The notes under the pieces: model-generated
The model's input: the letters and a program-made list of their open reading frames with translations, nothing else
Told to the model about the DNA's origin: nothing
The model's database searches: none
In this document: positions 1 to 8,864 of the stretch, in pieces
Layout of the letters: the number at the start of each line of letters is the position of its first letter
Numbering within the stretch: position 1 is the stretch's first letter
Source: DASPKT01 sp035627915
GTDB taxonomy: Bacteria > Pseudomonadota > Alphaproteobacteria > Azospirillales > Azospirillaceae
Reading direction: 5' to 3'
Assembly (NCBI GenBank): GCA_035627915.1
Contig: DASPKT010000287.1
Location: 1-48,249 of the forward strand
Length of the DNA stretch: 48,249 nt
Program-made: the position numbers and the translations under genes

Positions 1-420
1 GTGCTCGGGCCAGCCCGCGTACCCGTCGCCTTCGCGCACGTGGACGTTGTCGAAGCGCAGCTCCTTCAGCGTCTCGGCCGCCTCCCGCGCGAGCTCGGGC
101 ACGATCTCGATCGTGTAGACCTCCTTCGCCAGGCGCGCGAGCACCGCCGCCTGGTAGCCCGACCCGGTGCCGATCTCCAGCACCCGGTGCCGGTCGGTCA
201 GCTCCAGCACCTGGGTCATCAGCCCGACCACCAGCGGCTGGCTGATGGTCTGCCCGTGGCCGATGGGCAGGGCCGTGTCCTCGTAGGCCTGGTCGTGGAA
301 GGTCGGGGGCACGAACGCCTCGCGCGGGACCAACTCCATGGCGCGCAGCACGGCCGTGTCGTTGACGCCGTTCCGGCGCAACAGCATCAGCAGCCGGATC
401 TTGCGCGCCGCACTGCTCAC
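1..420 (-). CDS. pcm: Protein-L-isoaspartate O-methyltransferase, N-terminal 140 residues, cut by window edge
   Basis: The enzyme transfers a methyl group from S-adenosylmethionine to L-isoaspartyl residues of aged proteins so that they can revert to aspartate. The reverse strand reads from a GTG at 420 with no stop down to base 1. It shows the family pattern: an N-terminal helical segment ending in VPREAFVP, the stretch PIGHGQTISQP that shapes the substrate site, and the SAM-binding motif VLEIGTGSGYQAAVLA followed by the acidic strand VYTIEIVPEL. The GTG start overlaps the surE stop codon (GTGA), which argues for translational coupling and decides the start. The surE-pcm pairing is widely conserved in proteobacteria. 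The C-terminal third lies outside the window. Identification is secure. Confidence 0.96.
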   Translation of the reverse strand, partial: MSSAARKIRLLMLLRRNGVNDTAVLRAMELVPREAFVPPTFHDQAYEDTALPIGHGQTISQPLVVGLMTQVLELTDRHRVLEIGTGSGYQAAVLARLAKEVYTIEIVPELAREAAETLKELRFDNVHVREGDGYAGWPEH

Positions 421-1193
421 GCGAAGGCTCCCTTCAGGCGCTCCAGCGCCGCGTAGTGGGTGAGGTCCAGGTGCAGCGGCGTCACCGAGATACCGCCGTC
501 GCGCACCACATGGACATCGGTGTCCTCCTCCACGGTCGCGTCGGCGCGCACCGGCCCGACCCAGAAGTAGCGGCGGCCGCGCGGGTCGATGCGCTCATCC
601 AGCTGGTCGCCGATCTTGCGGTTGCCGTGGCGCACCACCCGGATGCCGGTGACCCGGTCCGGCGGCACGTGGGGGAAGTTCACGTTGACCAGGACGTGGC
701 GCGGCCAGTCGATGGCGGCGGCCTTGCGCACCACCTCCGGGCCCCAGCGCTCGGCGGTTTCCCAGTAGGGGGCGTGGTCGTCCTCGATGCGCTGGCTCAT
801 GGCGATGGCGCGCACGCCCAGCAGCGTCGCCTCCATGGCGCAGGCGATGGTGCCGGAATAGGTCACGTCCTCGCCTAGGTTGTTGCCGTGGTTGACCCCG
901 GACAGCACCAGGTCGGGCTTGCGGTCGGCCAGCAGGTGGTTGATCGCCAGCAGCACGCAGTCGGTCGGCGTGCCGTCCACGGTGTAGCGCCGCTCCCCCA
1001 CCTCCTTCAGCCGCAGCGGGCGGTGCAGCGTCAGCGAGTGGCTGGCGCCGGACTGCTCGGCCTCCGGCGCCACCACCCAGACGTCGTCGCTCAGCGCGCG
1101 GGCGATGCGCTCCAGCACGCCCAGCCCGGTGGCGTGGATGCCGTCGTCGTTGCTGATGAGGATGCGCCGTCCCCGCAGGTCGGCCTCAGCCAT
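417..1193 (-). CDS. surE: 5'/3'-nucleotidase SurE
   Basis: SurE is a metal-dependent survival phosphatase acting on nucleoside monophosphates (and in some species on short polyphosphate). The 258-residue length is normal for the family. The N-terminal ILISNDDGIHATGL carries the paired aspartates that bind the metal. SGASHSLT and VLSGVNHGNNLGEDVTYSG supply the conserved serine and asparagine ligands, and the hydrophobic strand GVRAIAMS follows. The gene starts inside the last codons of serS (8-base overlap) and its stop overlaps the pcm start, so serS, surE and pcm look like one transcript. Nothing is missing from the active site as far as can be read. Confidence 0.97.
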   Translation of the reverse strand: MAEADLRGRRILISNDDGIHATGLGVLERIARALSDDVWVVAPEAEQSGASHSLTLHRPLRLKEVGERRYTVDGTPTDCVLLAINHLLADRKPDLVLSGVNHGNNLGEDVTYSGTIACAMEATLLGVRAIAMSQRIEDDHAPYWETAERWGPEVVRKAAAIDWPRHVLVNVNFPHVPPDRVTGIRVVRHGNRKIGDQLDERIDPRGRRYFWVGPVRADATVEEDTDVHVVRDGGISVTPLHLDLTHYAALERLKGAFA

Positions 1194-2460
1194 GACGGGT
1201 GATCCGCTCCAGCCCGCCCATGTAGGGGCGCAGAACCTCGGGCACCACGATGGAACCGTCGGCCTGCTGGTAGTTCTCCATGACCGCGATCAGGCAGCGC
1301 CCGACCGCCAGGCCCGAGCCGTTGAGGGTGTGGACGAACTGGGTGTTCTTCTCCCCCTTGGCGCGCCAGCGCGCCTTCATGCGCCGGGCCTGGAAGTCGC
1401 CGCAGTTGGAGCAGCTGGAGATCTCGCGGTAGGCGTCCTGGCCGGGCAGCCAGACCTCGATGTCGTAGGTCTTGCGGGCGCCGAAGCCCATGTCGCCGGT
1501 GCACAGCACGACGGTGCGGAACGGCAGGCCCAGGCGCTTCAGGATCGACTCGGCCGCGGCCGTCATCCGCTCGTGCTCCTCCACGGAACGGTCGGGCGTG
1601 GTGATGCTGACCAGCTCCACCTTGTAGAACTGGTGCTGGCGGATCATGCCGCGGGTGTCGCGGCCGGCCGCCCCCGCCTCGGCGCGGAAGCAGGGGGTGC
1701 GGGCGGTGAAGCGCCAGGGCAGCTCGTCCGCCTCGATGATCATGTCGGCGGCGAGGTTGGTCAGCGGCACCTCCGACGTCGGGATCAGCCAATAGCCGTT
1801 GGTGGTCCCGAACAGGTCGTCAGCGAACTTGGGCAGCTGGCCGGTGCCGAACATGGCGCCGTCGCGCACCAGCAGCGGCGGCGACATCTCGGTGTAGCCG
1901 AACTCCGAGGTGTGGACGTCCAGCATGAAGTCGCCCAGCGCCCGCTCCAGCCGCGCCAGCGCCCCGCGCAGCACGGTGAAGCGCGCGCCCGACAGCTTGG
2001 CGCCGCCGCCGAAATCCATCAGGCCCAAAGCCTCGCCCAGCTCGAAATGCTCCTTGGGCGACGCGATGGCGGGCTTCTCGCCGACACGGCGGACCTCGAC
2101 GTTGCCGCTCTCGTCCGGGCCGTCGGGCACGTCCTCGGCCGGCAGGTTGGGCAGGGTCGCCAGGATCGCGTCCAGCTCGTCGGCGAGGCGTTTCTCCTCG
2201 ATCTCCGACTCGGCCATGCGGTCCTTCAGGCTCGCCACCTCGTCCATCAGCGGCTGGGCGTCCCGGCCTTCCTTCTTGAAGGTGCCGATCTGGCGGAAGA
2301 CGTCGTTGCGCCGGGCCTGCATGTCCTGCAGCGCCGTCTGGGCGGCGCGGCGGCGCTGGTCCAGCGCCAGGATGGCCTCGGACTGGGGCTCCAGGCCGCG
2401 GCGGCGGAGGCCGGCGTCGAAGGCGGCGGGATTGTCGCGGATGGCGCGCAGGTCGTGCAT
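1186..2460 (-). CDS. serS: Seryl-tRNA synthetase
   Basis: This class II aminoacyl-tRNA synthetase charges tRNA-Ser and provides the precursor for selenocysteinyl-tRNA where that is used. The protein has 424 residues, the usual length. Residues 1-110 form the antiparallel coiled-coil arm that grips the long variable loop of tRNA-Ser (heptad-rich, with the MADRMAESEIEEKRLADEL-like helix). The catalytic core follows, with motif 2 around PCFRAEAGAAGRDTRGMIRQ and motif 3 around GSGLAVGRCLIAVMENYQ. It begins MHDLRAIRDNPAAFDAGLRRRG, typical for the family. A tRNA-Ser gene also occurs in this window (22030-22119). A 131-base gap separates it from tatC, and a TATAAG-like element in that gap may let it be transcribed independently of the tat genes. 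Confidence 0.98.
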   Translation of the reverse strand: MHDLRAIRDNPAAFDAGLRRRGLEPQSEAILALDQRRRAAQTALQDMQARRNDVFRQIGTFKKEGRDAQPLMDEVASLKDRMAESEIEEKRLADELDAILATLPNLPAEDVPDGPDESGNVEVRRVGEKPAIASPKEHFELGEALGLMDFGGGAKLSGARFTVLRGALARLERALGDFMLDVHTSEFGYTEMSPPLLVRDGAMFGTGQLPKFADDLFGTTNGYWLIPTSEVPLTNLAADMIIEADELPWRFTARTPCFRAEAGAAGRDTRGMIRQHQFYKVELVSITTPDRSVEEHERMTAAAESILKRLGLPFRTVVLCTGDMGFGARKTYDIEVWLPGQDAYREISSCSNCGDFQARRMKARWRAKGEKNTQFVHTLNGSGLAVGRCLIAVMENYQQADGSIVVPEVLRPYMGGLERITRHG

Positions 2461-2494
2461 GGGGACAGGGGTCCGGAGGTGGTCGGGTCCCTGC

Positions 2495-2500
2495 TTATAA
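2495..2500 (-). promoter_or_regulatory. Possible -10 element upstream of serS
   Basis: In the otherwise very GC-rich 131-base gap between tatC and serS, the reverse strand contains CTTATAAGC, an AT-rich island resembling a -10 box, about 35 bases before the serS start. No convincing -35 hexamer at 16-18 bases could be seen, so this is only a candidate. If real, it gives a leader of about 25-30 bases. Confidence 0.3.
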
Positions 2501-2591
2501 GGCCCCCGCCCCCGTCCGGTCCAGTGACCCCGGCGGGTCCGGGCGAGGCAGGCGGCGGACGCCGGGGTCCCAAGGCATCAGGCTGCGGGCG

Positions 2592-3395
2592 TCAGGCGCC
2601 CGCCTCCTCCGCGGCCTCCTCGGCGGCGCGCTTCTTCTCCATCCGCCGGGCGATCAGGACCGAGACCTCGTAGAGCGCCAGCAACGGGATGGCGAGGCCG
2701 ATCTGGCTGATGACGTCGGGCGGGGTCAGGATGGCGGCGGCGATGAAGATGAAGACGATGGCGTAGCGCCGCTTCTCCGCCAGCCCGTCGGCGGTGACGA
2801 GGCCGGCGCGGGCCAGCAGGGTCAGCAGGACCGGCAGCTGGAAGGCGATGCCGAAGGCGAAGATCAGCGTCATGACGAGCGACAGGTACTCCGCCACCCG
2901 CGTCTCCGCCACGATGGGCAGGACGCCGTCGCCGCCCACCGTCTCGAAGCTGATGAAGAACTTCAGCGCCATCGGCATGACGAAGAAGTAGACGAGGCAG
3001 CCGCCCAGCGTGAACAGGACCGGGGTCGCCGCCAGGAACGGCAGGAAGGCCTTGCGCTCGTGCTTGTAGAGGCCGGGTGCCACGAACTTCCAGATCTGGT
3101 TGGCGATCAGCGGGAAGGCCAACAGCGCGCCGGCCCAGAACGCCACCTTCACCTGGGTGAAGAAGGCCTCCTGCGGGGCGGTGTAGATCATGCGCGCCGT
3201 GCGCATCCGCTCCTCCCCGTAGGCGTCGGCCAGCGGCAGGGTCAGGATGTCGTAGATCTGCGGCGCGAAATAGTAGCAGGCGATGAAGGCGACGAAGAGC
3301 GCCGCCACGGACTTGACCAGCCGGTCGCGCAGCTCGATCAGGTGGTCGAGCAGCGGCATCTTGCTGTCGTCGATCTCGTCGGGCCGGTCGCTCAT
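2592..3395 (-). CDS. tatC: Sec-independent translocase component TatC
   Basis: TatC is the polytopic inner-membrane receptor that binds twin-arginine signal peptides and, with TatA and TatB, exports folded proteins. The 267-residue protein opens with the cytoplasmic helix containing MPLLDHLIELRDRLVKS, the conserved region that recognises the signal. Six hydrophobic segments follow, including the family stretches FAPQIYDILTLPL, FWAGALLAFPLIANQIWKF and FAFGIAFQLPVLLTLL. The tail is short, charged and alanine/glutamate-rich. It overlaps the tatB stop by four bases (ATGA), so the two are translated together. Likely clients in this window include two of the DUF885 proteins (24427-28210), which carry TRR-type signals, and possibly the YdbL-type protein at 44404. 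Confidence 0.97.
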   Translation of the reverse strand: MSDRPDEIDDSKMPLLDHLIELRDRLVKSVAALFVAFIACYYFAPQIYDILTLPLADAYGEERMRTARMIYTAPQEAFFTQVKVAFWAGALLAFPLIANQIWKFVAPGLYKHERKAFLPFLAATPVLFTLGGCLVYFFVMPMALKFFISFETVGGDGVLPIVAETRVAEYLSLVMTLIFAFGIAFQLPVLLTLLARAGLVTADGLAEKRRYAIVFIFIAAAILTPPDVISQIGLAIPLLALYEVSVLIARRMEKKRAAEEAAEEAGA

Positions 3396-3952
3396 CGCTT
3401 GTCGTCGGCGGCCGTGCCGCCCTGGCTGGAGGCATCGGGGGCGGCGGGCGGGGTCGGGAAGACCTGCGCCATCGGCGCCGTGCTGGGCGGCACCGCGCCG
3501 GGCGGTACCGTAGCGGGCTGCTGCCCGGCTTCAGCCCCGTTCTGCTGGGGGATGCCCGGCTGCGTCGCCGCGGGTGCGGCGGGCGGAGCCGCGGGGGTGG
3601 CGGGCGGGGCGACCGGCGCGGCCGGCCCCGGGTCGGGCCCGAACAGGCGCGGCGCCGCGCCGAGGTCGTCCATGGACAGCGCCCCGGTGATGTCGCCGGC
3701 GGGGTCGATGGCCTTCTTGACCTGCTCGCCCATGTTGAAGCCGCGCACCTCGTTGACCTGCTTGCGCAAATCGTCGAGCTCGGCCTGCCGGACCATCTCG
3801 TCGATGTTGCCCTGGAACTCGCGGGCCAGCAGGCGCGCCTTGCGCACCCACTTGCCGACCGTATAGAGCGCCTTGGGAAGGTCCTTGGGCCCGATCACGA
3901 CCAGGGCCACGACGGCGATGACCACGAGTTCGGGCCATCCGATATCGAGCAT
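3392..3952 (-). CDS. tatB: Sec-independent translocase component TatB
   Basis: TatB couples signal-peptide recognition on TatC to TatA recruitment. It begins MLDIGWPELVVIAVVALVVI, one N-terminal membrane helix with the family glutamate, then the GPKDLPKA hinge and an amphipathic helix through KARLLAREFQGNIDEMVRQ. The 186-residue length is normal for alphaproteobacterial TatB. The last 80 residues are a low-complexity alanine/proline-rich tail of the kind seen in many TatB proteins and should be poorly structured. It is 65 bases downstream of tatA and overlaps tatC by four bases. TatB and TatA are told apart here by the GWPEL start, the longer helix and the operon position. Confidence 0.95.
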   Translation of the reverse strand: MLDIGWPELVVIAVVALVVIGPKDLPKALYTVGKWVRKARLLAREFQGNIDEMVRQAELDDLRKQVNEVRGFNMGEQVKKAIDPAGDITGALSMDDLGAAPRLFGPDPGPAAPVAPPATPAAPPAAPAATQPGIPQQNGAEAGQQPATVPPGAVPPSTAPMAQVFPTPPAAPDASSQGGTAADDKR

Positions 3953-4017
3953 GGAGCGGGCTTCCCGTTACCTGCGGGCGGTTGGGGCCGTGCGGTTCAG
4001 GCCAGGTCGCGGGCGGC

Positions 4018-4263
4018 TCAGCCCTTGACGGCCTGGTCCTTGGCGCCGGCGCTGGCGTCGTTGGCGACCGTGGTGCCGTTGCCGATCGGCTTCGGCTCGG
4101 CGGTTGCGGCGGCGTCCGCCTCCTCGCCGTCCTTCAGGCCCGACTTGAAGTTCTTGATGCCCTTGGCGAGGTCGCCCATGACCTTGGGCAGCTTGCCGGC
4201 GCCGAAAAGCAGCAGAACGATCAGCAGAACGATCAGCCAGTGCCAGATGCTGGTGATACCCAT
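4018..4263 (-). CDS. tatA: Sec-independent translocase component TatA
   Basis: TatA is the small pore-forming subunit of the twin-arginine translocase. The 81-residue protein reads MGITSIWHWLIVLLIVLLLF for the membrane helix, then the FGAGKLPKVMGDLAKGIKNF hinge plus amphipathic helix diagnostic of TatA, then a short acidic, alanine-rich tail. It is the first gene of tatABC on this strand. The 96 bases between it and the preceding ABC ATPase gene contain no obvious terminator, so read-through from that gene is possible. Size, helix order and neighbours all agree. Confidence 0.96.
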   Translation of the reverse strand: MGITSIWHWLIVLLIVLLLFGAGKLPKVMGDLAKGIKNFKSGLKDGEEADAAATAEPKPIGNGTTVANDASAGAKDQAVKG

Positions 4264-4359
4264 GGCGGCGTCCGTATCCTGGAATTAGTGGCGGTCCGAA
4301 AGGCGCGGCACTATGGCATGCGGGGTTTCCTGCCGCAATGCGCCGCCGTCCCTTCCCGA

Positions 4360-5586
<1,227 letters not shown>

Positions 5587-5647
5587 GCGCGTGCGGGCGC
5601 CTCGTCGGAACGGGCCGCCCCCGGGACAGGTTGGGGGGCGCTGCCCC

Positions 5648-5677
5648 AAATTAGGGCACGCAAGCTGCTATTTGCAA
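5648..5677 (-). promoter_or_regulatory. Likely promoter of the orphan ABC ATPase gene
   Basis: On the reverse strand TTGCAA (5677-5672) is followed after 17 bases by CTAATT (5654-5649), or after 18 by TAATTT, in an AT-rich island inside GC-rich DNA. Predicted initiation near 5641 would leave a leader of about 55 bases before the ATG at 5586. The spacing and AT content make it one of the better promoter candidates in the window. It also places a transcription start between scpB and the tat genes. Confidence 0.45.
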
Positions 5678-5718
5678 ACGCTTCTTAATTCGCCCGACGA
5701 ACCGGGCGGCGCCGGGCC

Positions 5719-6372
5719 TCAGCCCTCCGCCGGTTCCTCCACCCTCTCCGCCAAGCCGGAACGGAGCCCGCCCATGCCGGGGATGGCGTCCACGGCCGGC
5801 CGCGGGTCCAGCAGGCCGGCGGCGCGCAGATCGTCGATGCCGGGCAGGTCGCGCAGCGATTCCAGACCGAAATGATCGAGGAATCCCGGCGTGGTCAGCC
5901 AGGTCAGCGGCCGGCCGGGCGTTTCCCGCCGGCGGCCCGGCTTGATCCAGCCGGCCTCCATCAGGATGTCGAGCGTGCCCTTGCTGGTGGCGACGCCGCG
6001 GATGCTCTCGATCTCCGCCCGGGTGACGGGCTGGTGGTAGGCGATGATCGCCAGCGTCTCGATGGCGGCGCGGGACAGCTTGGACTGGACCTCCGTCTCC
6101 AGGCGGAGCGCGTCGGCCAGGTCGGGTGCCGTGCGGAAGAACCAGCGCCCGCCGGCCGCCACCAGGTTCACCCCCCGGTTGGCGTAGAGCGCCGCCAGGT
6201 CGGCCAGCAGCCCCCGCACGTCCGTCCCCTCGCCCAGCCTGACCTGCAGCGCCTCCTCCGGCACCGGCTCGGCCGACGCGAAGAGGAGCGCCTCGATCAG
6301 GCGGATCTGCTGGTTGCGGTCGGCCATGGGGCCGGCGTCGATCTCGGTAGGCATGGCCGTATCTATCGGCAA
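5719..6372 (-). CDS. scpB: SMC-Scp complex subunit ScpB
   Basis: ScpB is the winged-helix kleisin-binding subunit of the SMC-ScpAB condensin that organises and segregates the chromosome. The 217-residue protein shows the two winged-helix domains: IRLIEALLFASAEPVPEEAL in the first, and SKLSRAAIETLAIIAYHQPV with TRAEIESIRGV in the second, followed by KPGRRRETPGRPLTWLTT. The tail beyond residue 180 is a less conserved acidic segment. It is normally next to scpA; here two small DUF genes separate them, with 34 bases between the DUF2442 stop and this start. Identification is secure. Confidence 0.95.
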   Translation of the reverse strand: MPIDTAMPTEIDAGPMADRNQQIRLIEALLFASAEPVPEEALQVRLGEGTDVRGLLADLAALYANRGVNLVAAGGRWFFRTAPDLADALRLETEVQSKLSRAAIETLAIIAYHQPVTRAEIESIRGVATSKGTLDILMEAGWIKPGRRRETPGRPLTWLTTPGFLDHFGLESLRDLPGIDDLRAAGLLDPRPAVDAIPGMGGLRSGLAERVEEPAEG

Positions 6373-6406
6373 GTCGGGAACCCCGTCCAGTGAAAGCGAT
6401 GGGGCT

Positions 6407-6664
6407 TCAGGCGGCCTGCGCCTGAGCCCGCTGCCACAGCACGGTGCAGGGCAGTTCCATCAGGTCGCTCCACCGCACGTCGTAGCCGTACTCCCCCACC
6501 TCGACCGCATCGAACAGGGCCGGGTTCTCCCGGATGCCGGCATAGAGCGGATGCGACCCGACGATGTCGGAGACGTCCACCATGCTCACCTTGCCGGTAT
6601 CCCAGGTGATCGATAGGCGGTAGCCCGGGGCCGGGGCGACGGCGGTGATGCGGGGCGTCGACAT
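6407..6664 (-). CDS. DUF2442 domain protein
   Basis: An 85-residue protein with the DUF2442 pattern: an N-terminal strand pair containing a (Y/R)xLxIxWDxG-type motif (YRLSITWDTG), a central V-D-V-S-D stretch, and the closing YGYDVRWSDLMELP. DUF2442 proteins are small all-beta/alpha proteins of unknown role, often encoded next to DUF4160, and the pair is sometimes listed as a toxin-antitoxin-like module. Here it follows a DUF4160 gene with three bases between stop and start, so the two are co-translated. Both lie inside the scpA-scpB operon. There is no DNA-binding motif that can be recognised by eye. Function is not known. Confidence 0.85.
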   Translation of the reverse strand: MSTPRITAVAPAPGYRLSITWDTGKVSMVDVSDIVGSHPLYAGIRENPALFDAVEVGEYGYDVRWSDLMELPCTVLWQRAQAQAA

Positions 6665-6667
6665 CTC

Positions 6668-6898
6668 TCATCTCCGTCCAGGGTTGAGGGCGTTCCAGGC
6701 GTTCAACAGCACGTCCCGGTTCTCGGACGCCCACGCCATCGCGTCCGCAGCCCGCCGGACATCCCCTTCGATCACCCTCAGCGTAGCGATTTCCACGAGC
6801 GCCGAGAAGTCCGGGCCGACGATATGGAAATGCGGCGGGCCGTGGTCGGGTCCATAGACCGACAGCTTGCACCCGGCGAAGCGCTTGATCGTCGGCAT
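6668..6898 (-). CDS. DUF4160 domain protein
   Basis: A 76-residue protein starting MPTIKRFAGCKLSVYGPDHG, with the DUF4160 core motif HGPPHFHIVGPDFSALVEIA that contains two conserved histidines separated by one residue, and a C-terminal helix ENRDVLLNAWNALNPGR. The ATG is fused to the scpA stop (TGATG, one shared base), which fixes the start. DUF4160 proteins are of unknown function and commonly accompany DUF2442, as here. The HFH motif could be a catalytic or metal site, but this is inference. The tight coupling to scpA means its expression should follow that of the condensin gene. Confidence 0.87.
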   Translation of the reverse strand: MPTIKRFAGCKLSVYGPDHGPPHFHIVGPDFSALVEIATLRVIEGDVRRAADAMAWASENRDVLLNAWNALNPGRR

Positions 6899-7698
6899 CA
6901 GCCCTGGGCCGGCGGGCGGCGCAGGTAGATCGGCTGGAAGGCGCCTTCCTGGCGGATCTCGATCTGGCCGGACTTGGCCAGTTCCAGGGTGGCGACGAAG
7001 GTCGCGGCCAGCGCGGAGCGGCCGCGGATGCCGTTGCCGCGCCAGCCGGCCGGCAGGAAGCTCGACAGGCGGGTCCAGTCGGGCAGCCGTCCCAGCATCT
7101 CCTCCACCCGCCGCACCGCCTCCTCGATGGAGAAGAGTTCGGTCGGGCGGATGTGGAAGGGATCGGTGCGCTGCTGGCGGCGCTTGTGGTCGCCATAGGC
7201 CTTCAGCAGGTCGTAGAGGGTCACGTCGAGGACGCGCTTCTCCAGGATCGGCAGGTCCTCGGGCGCGCCGCGGGGGAAGAAGTCGCGGCCCAGCTGCGGC
7301 CGCGCCATCAGCCGCGCCGCGACACCCTGCATCGCCTCCAGCCGCTGCAGCTGGAAGGCCAGCGCGGCGGCCAGCTCCTCGCCGCTGGGCTCCTCCGTCT
7401 CCGGTTCCGGCAGCAGCAGGCGCGACTTCAGGTAGGCCAGCCACGCCGCCATCACGAGGTAGTCGGCCGCCAGCTCCAGGCGCAGTGCCCGGGCCTTCTC
7501 CACGAACTCCAGGTACTGCTCGGCCAGTTGCAGGATGGAGACGCGGGTCAGGTCGACCTTCTGGTCGCGCGCCAGCGTCAGCAGCAGGTCGATCGGCCCC
7601 TCGTACCCGTCGATGTCGAGCAGCAGCTGCGACTCCGGGTCGGCCCCGCCCTCGCGCCGGTCCTCGAAATCGTCGTTGGCGGGGGTGGCGTCGGCCAT
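6898..7698 (-). CDS. scpA: SMC-Scp complex kleisin subunit ScpA
   Basis: ScpA is the kleisin that bridges the SMC heads in the bacterial condensin. The 266-residue protein has the N-terminal SMC-neck-binding region with the hallmark LLDIDGYEGPIDLLLTLARD and KVDLTRVSILQLAEQYLEF, then LAADYLVMAAWLAYLKSRLL. After a variable middle, the C-terminal winged helix contains FVATLELAKSGQIEIRQEG. The start shares one base with the stop of the upstream M50 protease gene and the stop shares one base with the DUF4160 start, so the whole segment is a tightly coupled operon. Confidence 0.95.
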   Translation of the reverse strand: MADATPANDDFEDRREGGADPESQLLLDIDGYEGPIDLLLTLARDQKVDLTRVSILQLAEQYLEFVEKARALRLELAADYLVMAAWLAYLKSRLLLPEPETEEPSGEELAAALAFQLQRLEAMQGVAARLMARPQLGRDFFPRGAPEDLPILEKRVLDVTLYDLLKAYGDHKRRQQRTDPFHIRPTELFSIEEAVRRVEEMLGRLPDWTRLSSFLPAGWRGNGIRGRSALAATFVATLELAKSGQIEIRQEGAFQPIYLRRPPAQG

Positions 7699-8393
7699 CA
7701 GGCGGAGAGACCGGTCAGTCGCATGATCAGGTCGACAATGTACGCCGCCGGCCCGCCCACGAGCCAGCCCATCACGTCGAACTCAACCCCCGCCTTGCCC
7801 GCCGCGTAGGGCAGCAGGAAGGCGACCAGCAGGATGATCAGGATGCCGACCCGCTCCAGCCGCGCCAGCGGCCGGGCCAGCGGGCCGGGCAGCACGCCGA
7901 CCGCCACCCTTCCCCCGTCCAGCGGCGGCAGCGGCAGCATGTTGAAGACCGCCAGGATGACGTTGATCCAGACGGAAACCTCGAGGTTCGCCTGGAGCCA
8001 GGGCGCCACGCTCTCCGGCAGGAAGACCGTCACGTGGTAGAGCAGCGCCGAGGCGACGGCGAGGACGATGTTGATCCCCGGCCCCGCCAGCGCCACCCAC
8101 ACCATGTCGCGGCGCGGATTGCCGAGGCGGCGGAAGTCCACCGGCACCGGCTTGGCCCAGCCGAACAGGAACCCCGTCGACAGCGCCATGACCGCCGGCA
8201 GGATCAGCGTCCCGAACGGGTCGATGTGGCGGATCGGGTTGAAGGTGACGCGGCCCAGCCGCTGCGCCGTGTCGTCTCCCAGCCGCAGCGCCACCCAGCC
8301 GTGCGCCGCCTCATGAAACGTGATGGCGACGATGATCGGCACCGCCATGAAGGAGAGCTGGAACAGCGCGTCGGTCAGGAAGCTGGCGTCCAT
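7698..8393 (-). CDS. Site-2 protease family (M50) membrane metallopeptidase
   Basis: This is an intramembrane zinc protease homologue of 231 residues. The zinc-binding motif is FHEAAHGWVA (HExxH) in the first membrane segment, and the second half-site is NMLPLPPLDGGRV, matching the conserved N-x-x-P-x-P-P-L-D-G-G. Four to five hydrophobic segments surround these. It lacks the PDZ domain and the size of RseP, so it belongs to the compact SpoIVFB/YwhC-like subgroup; the substrate is unknown. Its stop overlaps the scpA start. A repeat-filled gap of about 470 bases separates it from nagZ upstream. Confidence 0.92.
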   Translation of the reverse strand: MDASFLTDALFQLSFMAVPIIVAITFHEAAHGWVALRLGDDTAQRLGRVTFNPIRHIDPFGTLILPAVMALSTGFLFGWAKPVPVDFRRLGNPRRDMVWVALAGPGINIVLAVASALLYHVTVFLPESVAPWLQANLEVSVWINVILAVFNMLPLPPLDGGRVAVGVLPGPLARPLARLERVGILIILLVAFLLPYAAGKAGVEFDVMGWLVGGPAAYIVDLIMRLTGLSA

Positions 8394-8455
8394 CGTCGGT
8401 CCTTCAGCGCCGCAGCCGGGATGGGGCTTCGATGATGAGCCCGCCCTTCACGTCC

Positions 8456-8826
8456 GTCATTCCGGCGCAAGCCGGAATCCAGGGGCGGCCGCCGTCACGG
8501 CCAACGGCCCCTGGACCCCGGCTTTCGCCGGGGTGACGACGAAGACAGTAACCGGCGGCGCGCCCCATGACGCCCCGTTCCGTACCCGTCATTCCGGCGT
8601 TTGCGCAGCTGACGCGCAGCGTCAAAGCCGGAATCCAGGCGCGTACGCCGCCACGGCCAGCGGCCCCTGGACCCCGGCTTGCGCCGGCGTGACGATTAAA
8701 ACTGGGACCGGTGGCATACCCCATGTCCTCCCGTCCCGTGCCCGTCTTTCCGGCGGAAGCCGGAATCCAGGCGCGGCCGGGGTCACGGCCAACGGCCCCT
8801 GGACCCCGGTTTCCGCCGGGGTGACG
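8456..8826. repeat. Three tandem copies of a REP/BIME-like palindromic element
   Basis: Copies lie at 8456-8538, 8588-8694 and 8744-8826. Each begins with a GTCATTCCGG arm that folds on GCCGGAATCCAGG, continues through a GC-rich middle, and ends CCCCTGGACCCCGG... GCCGGGGTGACG, so the outer GTCA/TGAC ends are also inverted. The roughly 49-base linkers resemble each other (shared CCCCATG and CCCGTnCCG-type blocks), so the whole unit was duplicated. Copy 2 carries 24 extra bases in its first loop, forming an additional TTTG...CAAA hairpin. The array fills almost the whole nagZ to M50 gap. It is too palindromic, and its linkers too similar, to be a CRISPR array. Confidence 0.85.
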
Positions 8827-8864
8827 ATGAGAATGGGATATGCCCGCGCGCCCCATGCCGCCCC

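Noticed and set aside
2461..2591. T-box or other tRNA-sensing leader before serS
   Set aside because: No specifier loop or T-box sequence could be seen, and such leaders are uncommon in alphaproteobacteria.
8456..8826. Possible CRISPR array
   Set aside because: There are only three units, each long and internally palindromic, the linkers resemble one another, and no cas genes are present.
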